A DNA stretch of 64,000 nt from Pisolithus tinctorius (Eukaryota > Basidiomycota > Agaricomycetes > Boletales > Pisolithaceae). Shown here in pieces: positions 55,557 through 64,000 of the stretch; position 1 is the stretch's first letter, and every line of letters begins with the position of its first letter. Under the pieces are notes generated by a model that saw only the letters and a list, made by a program, of their open reading frames with translations, was not told the DNA's origin and searched no databases. Position numbers and translations under genes: made by a program. The DNA is taken from NCBI GenBank assembly GCA_024663395.1, contig JANFAH010000042.1:186001-250000 (forward strand). The letters run 5' to 3'.

Positions 55557-56536
55557 ATGATTCCTTCTTACTACTTCAATCAGCTCGTGCAGACCCTCCG
55601 CCTCGCCGACAGTCGGATCGCCCTCACAGCCCTGCTCCACCGCGCGACTCTCCGCCCAACTCACCACGCCAAGCGCACCGCATCCCACCTCCGCATCGAC
55701 ATCAGCAAAGCACGCAGGTGTCCGATCAGCCTCGTCTCCCGTCGGCCTTTGCCACTCCTAGACTCGTCCCCACCGCTGGTTCCGGTGGCTAATAATATGC
55801 ATGCCCTGGACGTGGATACGATGGTGTCATCAGCCCTCAAAGGCTTGCATTATTCCTACCCGGATCTTCTCGTGTATTCAGATATACCGATCCCGGGTGC
55901 GCCACTCCTCAGGCCATGCCAACTCCCCGAGGTCGACGCGTCAGAGCTTTCCTTTGACTCGCCAAAGCATCCTCTGGTAAGTCCCTGCATATATGCACCC
56001 CATTCCTACCACCATCATTTTCGATAGCAGCACTGTCTTCGTGCGAACTGTTCACTCCCGTGCGTACACTGTCCCACCTTGCCACACTGGCGTGTCATTG
56101 ATGGCAACTGGCATAGCCCGAGGCATACACCGGACTACGGATTATCATCCCCGCCCGGAATAATAAAAAGCGCAAATGGCAAGACGCCCAGATTGGACTG
56201 GACGACGAAGATACCCGTCGAATAAAGGTGCCTACTGCGCCACTGCATCGTGTTTGAATGTGTTGCTAACTCTCGTTTGATCCCCTGTAGCGCATCGTCG
56301 TGAATGGGTGGATAACGTCACCCATTCAGACGCACGAGTACATCGACACTGTCCCATGTCTTTCTAATGATCGTTTCCTTCCCACTCGCCACCCCCATGG
56401 ACATTCCAATGCTTATTTATGCTGCACACCACGCACCTTCCTTTCTCACAATCACACAACATTCTTTCCATCGGACTTGTGCGTATATGCACACTTACAT
56501 ATACCCACACACTCTTGCGCCCAGCACAGTGTCTAA
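55557..56536 (+). CDS. Spliced host gene, function not recognised
   Basis: Proposed exons are 55557-55976, 56117-56227 and 56291-56536, with GTAAGT...GGCATAG and GTGCCT...CCTGTAG introns, all phase 0. Exon 1 begins MIPSYYFNQLVQTLRLADSR; a shorter start at 55797 (MHALDVDTMVSSALKG) is possible. It ends VDASELSFDSPKHPL. Exon 2 reads PEAYTGLRIIIPARNNKKRK and DAQIGLDDEDTRRIK (basic, possible nuclear signal). Exon 3 reads RIVVNGWITSPIQTHEYIDT and becomes His/Pro/Thr-rich to a stop; an additional intron there is possible. No known domain was identified. Confidence 0.5.
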
Positions 56537-56845
56537 TCGATCAGACTTGTTCATCCGTACGACATATTTTCCCCTCTCTTTTGAGGATGAGGAGCTTGCT
56601 CTTCGTATACCTACCATACTTGCCTGGTCGTAGTCCATATTACTCACTCAACTGCTAGTGGTAGCATTTTTTGAAACATGAAAAAGAACTTCCCCTGCAC
56701 ACCGTCTCTCAGCTGATCCATTCGTTATCCACTTATGATCCGTAGATAGGTATCGCCACACGTGCCAACTCAAGCACACCACCATCCTATTGGGCAACCA
56801 CTTGCAGCCTCTCTACCGACCCACACTCCGCTAGCCTTCAGAGTG
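56537..56845. other. Intergenic, nothing recognised
   Basis: Contains GTACGACATATTTTCCCCTC (about 56557), which resembles the sequence just before the poly-C tract at about 59348. No gene evidence. Confidence 0.4.
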
Positions 56846-57340
56846 AGTTGCGTCTGCCTTATTCAAATCCAACCGCGAATCACAAGGTGGATATGTTGTC
56901 TACGCCTGCATAATCAAGTCTCTCCTCAGTGCCTGTGCGTCCGCGGGGGTCGTTACCATACTTGACACGCTCACGAGGGGTTTGAGAATCGGGTGAACGC
57001 TGCAATAGCTGAGTAAACTGTCGCTTTCTTGGAGAGTCCGAGAAGGGAGCTGCAAGTGTGGTGGCTCTATTTCTTCTCAGCCCTTCTCACGTCTCTTCTA
57101 TCCTTGAAGTTGTTGCCTCGTCTGTTGTGTCTCTGTCGGCTGTTTGTTAATAGTCCGATAAGGTTTTAATCATTACCCCTAATTAATACTTATAAGTATG
57201 ACTGACGTATTTCCCCCTCTCTTATCCTGTGCCTTTGACACCGGTTCACGAACGCTCCGAAAAGATGCCATCTACGTACTACCTGTCCCAATTTCAATCG
57301 CTGCTGGATCATCATCATCCTCTCAAATCTCTGCCCTCTC
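56846..57340 (+). pseudogene. Inverted partial copy of the YOP1 3' end and flank
   Basis: From CCTTCAGAGTGAGTTGCG onward the plus strand matches the minus strand of 53404 down to about 52790. It carries the last intron, the exon-3 region (GGTGGATATGTTGTCTACGC, TGACACGCTCACG, GCTGAGTAAACTGTCGCTTTC), the 3' flank (CCCTTCTCACGTCT, GGCTGTTTGTTAA) and AAAGATGCCATCTACGT. Indels and substitutions are frequent and the coding frame is broken. This is an inverted duplication about 3.4 kb from the source, flanking OST5 and the unknown gene. Confidence 0.85.
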
Positions 57341-57907
57341 AGATCATCCAGTTTTCTCGCCAACTATCTTAGATTCAACGAGGACACTTTCCCCTCGGAA
57401 CTCATCTCCAGAGTGGAAGGGACCAACGTCATCGATTGAAGGGGGTTACAACCTTGTACACCACCTTATGTAACTTGAAACCGTTACCTTCATCAGAGGG
57501 ACAGGAAATGACGGAATCGCGGTCACGACCAGTCAGTGACAGGTTTAAACAAGTTTAAACCATTTTTTCGCTTCCTGATGTTGTTCTGCGCTTTCCAACT
57601 GAGCCCAATACCATTTCTCAATTGCGGTAGACACACAAGTACTACCATAGGCGCCACCCCGAGCTCAAGGTACTCTACCAACTCTAGAGGGAGAAAACTG
57701 GTGCAAGCAAAGGACGACGGATCCTTTTACATAACATCTTGTAGTTACGCGTAACCCTACGGGTGAGGCCAACCCAACTCTTTCTGGAGACAGTGGTTTT
57801 GCCGTGTCACCGAAAAAAAGGGTGCACTTACCTGACGATGTTAGCCGATGCAGGATGATATTAGTACTGGTGGGTATCCCTCTGTTCTTTTTCCTCCTAC
57901 CCTCAAC
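57341..57907. other. Intergenic stretch upstream of the membrane-protein gene
   Basis: CpG-containing host DNA with a repeat of GTTTAAACAAGTTTAAACC (about 57543-57561). No gene recognised. Confidence 0.4.
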
Positions 57908-59118
57908 ATGATACCCTTCAACCTCAGATGGCTGTCGTTCGCGATCGTGGTGACAGGATTGGTTTCTGTATGTATGTTGAGGGTGACTGCCCAGCAGACC
58001 ACAGTTGAGTGTTCGTCAGAGTACAATTGGGTATGCACCCCACCCCCTTCGCTCTTCGTCGATCATCTGTCAAGCATGCTCATTAACACTCCACTGGCGT
58101 GCAGATGGAAAATACCATGAATCAAAATCCTTGTCTTGTCGCTGCCTACCTACTAAGCGTATGTTCCGGTGGTTGTATGTTTTCATTTTGCATGTTCGGA
58201 ACATGGCTTAGGACCTCTTGTAGCATATACCGTTTCGTCCCTGAGTCCTTCCACTCACTACGTTGGTCCTTGGTCGGTCGGCCAGGGAAATCCCTGCGAA
58301 TGCAGCACTGCGACATACTGCCTCCTCAGCGCTTGTTCTATATGCCAAAATGCTACCTACATAAAGTAAGGGTTCTCTACCTTCGATAAGCATTGCATTC
58401 GCTCACTTTTTATTGCAGCTGGAGCTCCTGGTCTTTCAATTGCTCGACGGTCTACACTGGGTGAGGAGCGCGCAATTCCGCTAGGTTTCCCGATTTCACA
58501 GTTTTGTTAGATACCCAGAGAGCATTCCCAATGGGACTGCTATACCAGAGTGGGCTTATCAAGAAGTTATCGTACGTTTCTTTCTTCCATCTTATCCTCT
58601 CTTTTTCTCATGTTATCAATTCGTTATAGGCGACAGATAATCTCGACTTAGGCACTGCACCGCCTCCCTCTTTCACCCCTACGACCATACCTATTTTGCA
58701 TACGCCGAGCTCTACTCCATCGGCGACAGCTCAAAGCCCCTCAAAGTCTGGTAATACAGGCGCAATTATCGGAGGTGCAGTCGGAGGTGTAGTTGGACTT
58801 GCAGCCATCGCCGCTCTAGCCGTCCGGCTGTTCCTCCATCGTCGCCAACAAAAGACACCCCCGGACGCTAGGGGCGATGGAACTGTACCCGCAGTGACCA
58901 ATAGCATGCACATGGTTAATTCTGACCCTTACACTGCTGCTGTTGCTCAACCGAAGCCCTATGATCCATCTGATCCTAGCACGTTCCCTACCTCATTGCC
59001 CTTATCAACAGTCCAAACGCGGCCGAATTCCAATAATTATCAAAATCCCCCGTTTTACTTTAACTTGTATACCTCTGAAGGGCGTCCTGGTGCATATGAT
59101 GGGGTCCCTGAACTTTAG
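57908..59118 (+). CDS. Secreted/single-pass membrane protein of a basidiomycete family, six exons
   Basis: Exons 57908-58030, 58105-58171, 58212-58365, 58419-58460, 58511-58571 and 58630-59118 join into 312 codons with consistent phases; the donor of intron 2 (GTTGTA) is unusual. The N terminus is a signal peptide (MIPFNLRWLSFAIVVTGLVS). The ectodomain has the Cys/Trp pattern CSSEYNW, PCLVAAYL, VCSGG, STHYVGP, NPCECSTATYCLLSACSICQ, WSSWSFNCSTVY, IPEWAYQEV. A Ser/Thr/Pro stalk follows, then a Gly/Ala transmembrane helix (AIIGGAVGGVVGLAAIAALA) with a basic RLFLHRRQQK stop-transfer. The cytosolic tail is Pro/Ser/Tyr-rich. This is a recurring Agaricomycete family of unknown role, perhaps cell-surface sensing. 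Confidence 0.85.
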
Positions 59119-59360
59119 TTGGTTGCCTGTCTTTTAATGTTTCGCTGGCCTGCCCTTTCCACGCAGTTGTGGAAGGTTCACTCACAATTAATCTTTCTTC
59201 ACGAGACATTCCTGGGCGCCGTTAGGCCCGGAGGGTTAGTTTGATTGCCGGTCTGAGTACATCACGTGAAAAGGCTCACCCCATAGTGCGGGCCGTGTGT
59301 TCATAATTTGGTAATGGGTGATCTCGTGATGAGCAGTTGTTCGCCCGTACGACATATTTC
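59119..59360. other. 3' flank of the membrane-protein gene
   Basis: No gene seen. Ends at the poly-C tract. Confidence 0.4.
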
Positions 59361-59387
59361 CCCCCCCCCCCCCCCCCCCCCCCCCCC
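59361..59387 (+). repeat. Poly-C homopolymer (~27 C) followed by GGGGG
   Basis: An uninterrupted run of C after CGACATATTT and before GGGGGCTTCTTG. It coincides with the change from CpG-rich host DNA to CpG-poor repeat DNA, so it may mark an insertion edge or an assembly join. Confidence 0.95.
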
Positions 59388-59946
59388 GGGGGCTTCTTGA
59401 ACTCGTACCACCACGTTCGAGTCGAGTGGCACCACACCATAAGTGCCCTCAATGTCTCAAGTCACCTCGACCAGAGACATACTCCTACCTGAGTGCAGAA
59501 ACTTCTGCACCAGGAAGCCCCCCCTCACCATCGCTGTCACCATTGCTATTGCCACAAGACTATGACCATGTCGCCTCTAGTAGTGACAAGGCCACTTGCC
59601 CACCAATACACATAGACATGTACTAGTACATACTCCCACTTCACATACATATGCTCCCCAAAGTACCTCCACCCTCCTTGGAACGAACCTTGAGTGACCA
59701 TACCTAGTGAATCTGCAGGTGTAATCCCAGTCACTGGAAGGAAACTCTTCCTCCACTGCTACCCAGTGTGCCACTCCTTACAAGTATGTCATTCGCATCA
59801 TGAAAGCCACCACTACGCTACACAAAGGCCCCAATTGCTTTGTCCACTGCTTTGTTCAATGGCCATACACCACAAGGCCGCTGCTGCCCCTTCACAAAGG
59901 ACTAGAGAGGGTATAAGAATGTCATCCTCTCCCCACCCCATTCCCC
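59388..59946. other. Unassigned repeat-like stretch
   Basis: CpG-poor sequence with a short plus frame rich in Ser/Pro (59426-59626). It might be an upstream part of the ORF that follows. Nothing firm. Confidence 0.35.
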
Positions 59947-61145
59947 ATGAGCGACCAATACATCACAACTGAAAGCAGGGAGAACAAACACCCCTGCACC
60001 CCTACCCACTCTGGTGCAACTCGCCCTCCAAAACGTTCCCAACTCCCCACTCCAGACCAAGAACCCAGCGCTATGCATAACACCATGTCCCCTCACATCG
60101 CACCACCTCCTATGGCCTTGCCACCCCAGCCAGCCGTGCCCCCTCCTCCTTTACCCAGCACGGTCCCCTCCATCACCCAAACAGAGCCTCTGTTACATGT
60201 ACCCCCTACACAAATAGGTGCATCACCCACACCTGTGACCCCCCCTCACAGCTCACCAGGCTCCAGCTGCTCCAGCCACAGAGATCACCCCCTGCCCCCC
60301 GAATGGCTTCCCAATGCCCCAGCTCTGTGACCAGGTCACTAGAGGTCTTGACGACTCACTCCTAACCACCTGGACCAACAAACCAGGCCCCAAAGCCTGG
60401 ATTAGGCCCTGGAGGGCTAAATTCGAGCCCAATGCAGAAGTCACTTGGTTGAAATTGAAAGCTCTAGTCCAGCGAGTAATTGGCCAAGAAGCATCCACGT
60501 CCCTCGTCATCAGTACTCCCCAAGAGGACGGCAACTTTCAATACAGAACGCAGCCCACCACTGTGGCATTTTCTCATCTTGGGTCTTACCCAAGAAGCAA
60601 CCGACTTTCTTGTCAACTTGCAGGTTATTTCTACCCCCGAGATCACAGCCTTCACACTTCCCTTCATCCAACCTATCCCCACCTACATCTGCACCCTCGA
60701 AAATTTCACCCTCCTGGACTCCCCTGAAAGCAATGCTATAGTTGCTAATGTCATCAAACAAGCCATGAAGTCCAATGATGTTATACTGGAGTTCATCTGC
60801 GGCTTCGACCCTGACCCTGACATGTTACCAACGATGATCAACTCGATACAAGTCACCAGTCTTCACATTGCCAATAACGTCACATGAAAGCAAACAATCT
60901 GGAACATGTACTGCTCTCACAACCCCGCCTTCTTAACCCTTGACAAACATTTCCTCTGGTGCTGCCTTATCAGTAATCTGTGCTTCTGATCGGAGGACTA
61001 TGGAATGGGCACGGTCCGATGCGGAGAGAAACAGTTTAGATGCATAGGTTGCAAATTGCTTGACCATCCACCGGACTGTGTCCCTTCCTGTCGATCCCAG
61101 GATGGCTGGGACCTAAGCCCCAGATCATGGACTCCATCCCGGCCC
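59947..61145 (+). pseudogene. Retroelement-like ORF with zinc knuckle, decayed
   Basis: The plus strand starts MSDQYITTESRENKHPCTPT with a long Pro-rich region to about 60330. After a frame change comes a folded-looking region (WIRPWRAKFEPNAEVTWLKL, TAFTLPFIQPIPTYICTLEN, LDSPESNAIVANVIKQAMKS, VTSLHIANNVT, stop at 60887). A stop-broken continuation follows (TIWNMYCSHNPAFLTLDKHF) and a Cys-rich piece FRCIGCKLLDHPPDCVPSC at about 61030-61090. The layout, Pro-rich N terminus then helical domain then C2HC-like knuckle, resembles gag or ORF1 proteins repeated in basidiomycete genomes. The exact element class is not determined. Confidence 0.55.
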
Positions 61146-61359
61146 AATTAGCCCCACCCTGAGGAATACTAGAGGTCATAATGCTATCAGAGGTGGAAGA
61201 GGCACCCCAAGGGGAAGAGCTCTTAAAGGCAGTTCATGTTACTGAATACATCCCCCAACATTACATCTAACTACTCCCTACATACGAGTCACTTACAACA
61301 ACTGTACCATCGCTAAACCAATAAGTAAATGTTACATTCCTCTTCACAACACTCCCACC

Positions 61360-63483
61360 TGTCAAGTACAGGTTGTCTGGGTTGAGACCGGACTGGAGAC
61401 CGAAGCGGGCGTGAGGCCAGGGGAACGGAGTCAGGGGTAAAGACGAAGGTACAGATGAATGGACTGGTTGGACTTAGCAACTGAGGATACAGCGCTATTC
61501 CCTTGCGTGGGTCTCAGTCCGAGTCTGAGGCCGAGGCGGGGTTATCAGGAGATACTTAGTTGATTTCAGACTAAGGAGTACAGGCCGAGTAACTACGAGT
61601 TTATATACCAGAAGTAACTATAGTACGGAGACCGGTAATGCCAGTCTCGCAAAGATTGCTAAGACGATTGGTAAGGCAAGTATTAGTAATGCGTGACTAA
61701 GGTAACGGAGGACCGGACAGGTAGACCGGGGACAGGACCGGGGAACAGGACTTAACTGAAATGACACGCACTGCAAGCAGTGCTTACCGTGCTAGACCAA
61801 CTGGGGACAAGAGGACAGGTGAGGCCAAGGCCAGACTGAGTGAGTGCAAGGCCAAGTCCGGCCGGGGTCGAGACATGGCTATGACAGTATCCCCCTCTTA
61901 GGGGTCGAACCCATGAGACCCCTGCAAGAGTGGTGGGCTGAGTCCGAAAGTTGGCTGAGTTCGAAAAAATGATACTTGTGGCCCGCTAAGCCCTTTGCGT
62001 CTTTCTTTCTCATCCTAACCATCATGTCCGACTCAAGGCCGATCACCGCGACAGACAAGAACGACGAAGGCCAGGTCGTCGTCGACTGGACCCAGGTGTT
62101 GGACAACACCATTCAATATGACACCGACGACGAGGAGGAAGTGATGAAGGCCAAGTCGAAGGAAAGGAAGTGGTGAAAGGCGGCAGAGCAAGCCCGGCGG
62201 GAAGAGCAGGCACGACTGGAGGCCGAGAGAGTGGAGAGGGAGCGGATTGAGGCCGAGAGGGCTGAGAGGGAGAAGGCCGAGGCTGAGAAGGGAGAAGGCC
62301 GAGGCTGAGAAGGCAGCGCGGAGAGGCCGAGGAGAGGAGAGCGCGCGAAGAGGAGGAGAGGCGGGAGTGCCGAGCGCAAGCGCAAGGCCGAGGCTGGTAA
62401 GAGTGATGAGGCTGGCGCTGGGGGCACTAGTGGTGAGCCCAGGGGTGAAGTGAAGAGGGTAGTGATGGACCCCAGGTGAGTATTTTTCTACTACCTGTGC
62501 TTTTTTCATCTAACAACCTCTAGCTGTACCCATTGCAACTCGGGCGCAGGTCGTCTGCGAGTTCCTCGTAGATGGCAACAAGAAAAGGGTTGCCTGCGTG
62601 CGCTGCAACCAATCCAAAGGCAAGTGCCGGTGGCCGGGAGACGGGAGGATGCCGAGGCCGTCCCAAGGCCGCTACCAAGGCTGACAAGGGAAGAAACGGA
62701 AGGGCCGACGAGGAGTCGCCTGAGCCTGGGCCCAGCCAGAAGAAATGGGCGAAGTCGAAACCGACCAAGGTGTTAGAGATCGACGAGCCCAAGGCTGGTG
62801 GGAGTGGGGAGAGAAAGGCCGGAGCAGGTGGGTTCTCGGGCTTAGAGGATAAGCTTGAGTGGCTCATCGATGTCGCAGGACTCATCACCAACAACCTGGC
62901 GGGCCTCTTCGAGGCCCATGAGGCCGTGGCTGAAAACTCTGGCAGGATCGCCGACACACTTGAGGCGATGCTCGATGAGTCCTACGGCTTCGGGATGGCG
63001 GTGTCCCCTTCGGACTTGGGCTCGTCCGAGCTCGACTCCGATGAACTGCACGAGGAGGCCGAGTGGCTGAAAACCACATGGCGAGGACAAAGAGGAGGAG
63101 TCCGGTGGGGAGGATGAGTCTATGGCCGAAGCCGAGTAGTTTCGTATCATAGGGTCTTGTAGATTTTTTCCTGCAAATGTTCATGGGCGGTGTCCGGTCT
63201 CAGTCTTCTATAGTACAGCAAGAGAAGACAAGAAAGAGAAACAAAATAAGTAAGAGATCAAAGGAAACTAGATACTGATAGAAACAGAAACAGAAACTAA
63301 GGCCGGTTGAGACCGGTCCTTATTGATATGGGCCAGGTTTACTGGGATAGCTGGAGTGGAAACTCTTGGACGAGTTCAGAAGCATTGTCAAGCTCTGTAG
63401 CGAGTACCCAAGTAGTTTTCTTCATCGGTCCCCTCGTAGCTGGTCCACCGGACTAAGTACTGTAACCAACACCGCGTCGTCAG
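61360..63483 (-). mobile_element. Second gypsy of the antisense-gene family (3' part only)
   Basis: The LTR 61360-61886 (527 bp, TGTCAAGTACAGG to CTATGACA) matches those of the 16745-26341 element. It is followed by the same polypurine tract, the antisense accessory gene and, from about 63300, the end of the chromodomain on the minus strand (reverse complement includes LVRWTSYEGTDEE with a shift). It is cut at 63483 by LTR copy G. Its own LTR keeps the ACCGG site that is occupied in the other element. Confidence 0.88.
62024..63139 (+). pseudogene. Antisense accessory gene, second copy, broken
   Basis: Homologous to 19244-20331. Reads MSDSRPITATDKNDEGQVVV, then a TGG-TGA stop at about 62174, where CGG-CGA would be two CpG losses away. 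Small indels follow in the coiled-coil region. The intron is kept (GTGAGT at about 62475, CCTCTAG at about 62523). Exon 2 has CTHC, VACVRCNQSKGKCRWPG and the acidic tail (VSPSDLGSSELDSDEL), ending at TAG 63137-63139. The dead frame but retained splice sites and Cys pattern confirm that the gene structure is ancestral to the family. Confidence 0.75.
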
Positions 63484-64000
63484 TGTCACACACCAAAGGT
63501 GTTGTGGACATGGTTACAGCTGACTCTGCCTAACTCGTTGACGAGTTGCGCACAATGCCCATACATGCAGATGAAGACTAAAGGCCTCATGTGTAGAAAG
63601 ACTGTTGGATGTTAACAGTCATCCTTTGCACAAGATCGAGTCGTCAGTGCTAAAGAGAAAAGAGGAAGCAAGTTAAGCGCGCATTAAAAGTTTTAGCGCC
63701 TGTGTACGGCATTCCGGTTTTCATCGTATCTCTGCCATTTCCAAAGATATCAACTCGGTTGCATGCTCGCTTAAAGTGCTCAGCCCCACGATTCTTCCTT
63801 CAAATTTGGAGAGGATCCTCGCACCCTATGTGTTTCTACAGCACTCCATCCATCAGATGCTCATTTCGCGAAGTCCATCAATCATGGCCACCTCTTCATC
63901 GATCATCTTGCTTGTCTCGTTTGCCAGAGACACTGGCTATGTATATCTGCCAGGCATTCCCACTAGCTTCCATCCTGAAGCCCCCTGGTTCATCCCATCG
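63484..64000 (+). mobile_element. 1.85 kb LTR (copy G), cut by window end
   Basis: Starts TGTCACACACCAAAGG and matches copy B to the last base, retaining many CpG sites. The left flank is GTCAG, not CCGG. It includes the beginning of the LTR ORF (ATG at 63884, MATSSSIILLVSFARDTGY). Confidence 0.9.

Noticed and set aside
1..64000. CRISPR arrays, rRNA or tRNA genes
   Set aside because: None seen; the window is eukaryotic and the tandem repeats lack the repeat-spacer structure. A tRNA scan was not possible by eye, so a single tRNA could be missed.

Overview
This window is fungal, most likely a filamentous basidiomycete (Agaricomycetes). The host genes have introns of about 40-60 bp with CTNAY branch points, and a basidiomycete-type single-pass membrane protein is present together with YOP1 and OST5 homologues. 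Most of the DNA is nested, decayed Ty3/gypsy LTR retrotransposons with chromodomains. Everything here was read by eye; no database search was possible.

Layout. 1-3999: end of a gypsy LTR, a decayed gypsy gag-pol with most of RT deleted, and a roughly 1.1 kb fold-back element. 4000-13740: a broken sterol-dehydrogenase-like (ERG26-type) gene lying inside a long tandem array of roughly 220 bp modules. Each module ends in what looks like a spliceosomal intron. The array is split by a 3.35 kb terminal-inverted-repeat element with subterminal 45 bp minisatellites. 13741-16744: gypsy debris and a truncated LTR. 16745-26341: a complete gypsy insertion (TSD CAGGT, minus strand) carrying a spliced antisense accessory gene and two 1.85 kb solo LTRs. 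26342-50486: a deeply nested stack. An old plus-strand gypsy (28.8-46.2 kb) is broken by a 1.85 kb LTR, which is broken by a chromovirus (30571-36795, TSD AGAGG), which holds a solo LTR of its own family (TSD TTCTT). Another gypsy (38326-44385, TSD AGTTC) sits beside it. 50487-52140: short tandem repeats and a decayed G-domain GTPase gene.

From about 52140 to 59360 the sequence turns CpG-rich and gene-like: YOP1/REEP (minus), OST5 (plus), an unrecognised spliced gene, a partial inverted copy of the YOP1 3' end, and a six-exon membrane-protein gene. A long poly-C tract ends this island. After it come a zinc-knuckle retroelement-like ORF, a second gypsy of the antisense-gene family, and another 1.85 kb LTR cut by the window end.

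Two themes link the parts. First, TE copies carry marks of CpG deamination: stops read as CGA to TGA, and catalytic residues are lost at C|GA positions. This points to methylation-directed decay of repeats. Second, the 1.85 kb LTR family keeps a roughly 158-codon ORF within the LTR itself, and one gypsy family keeps a spliced antisense gene. Both look like accessory functions of fungal LTR retrotransposons.
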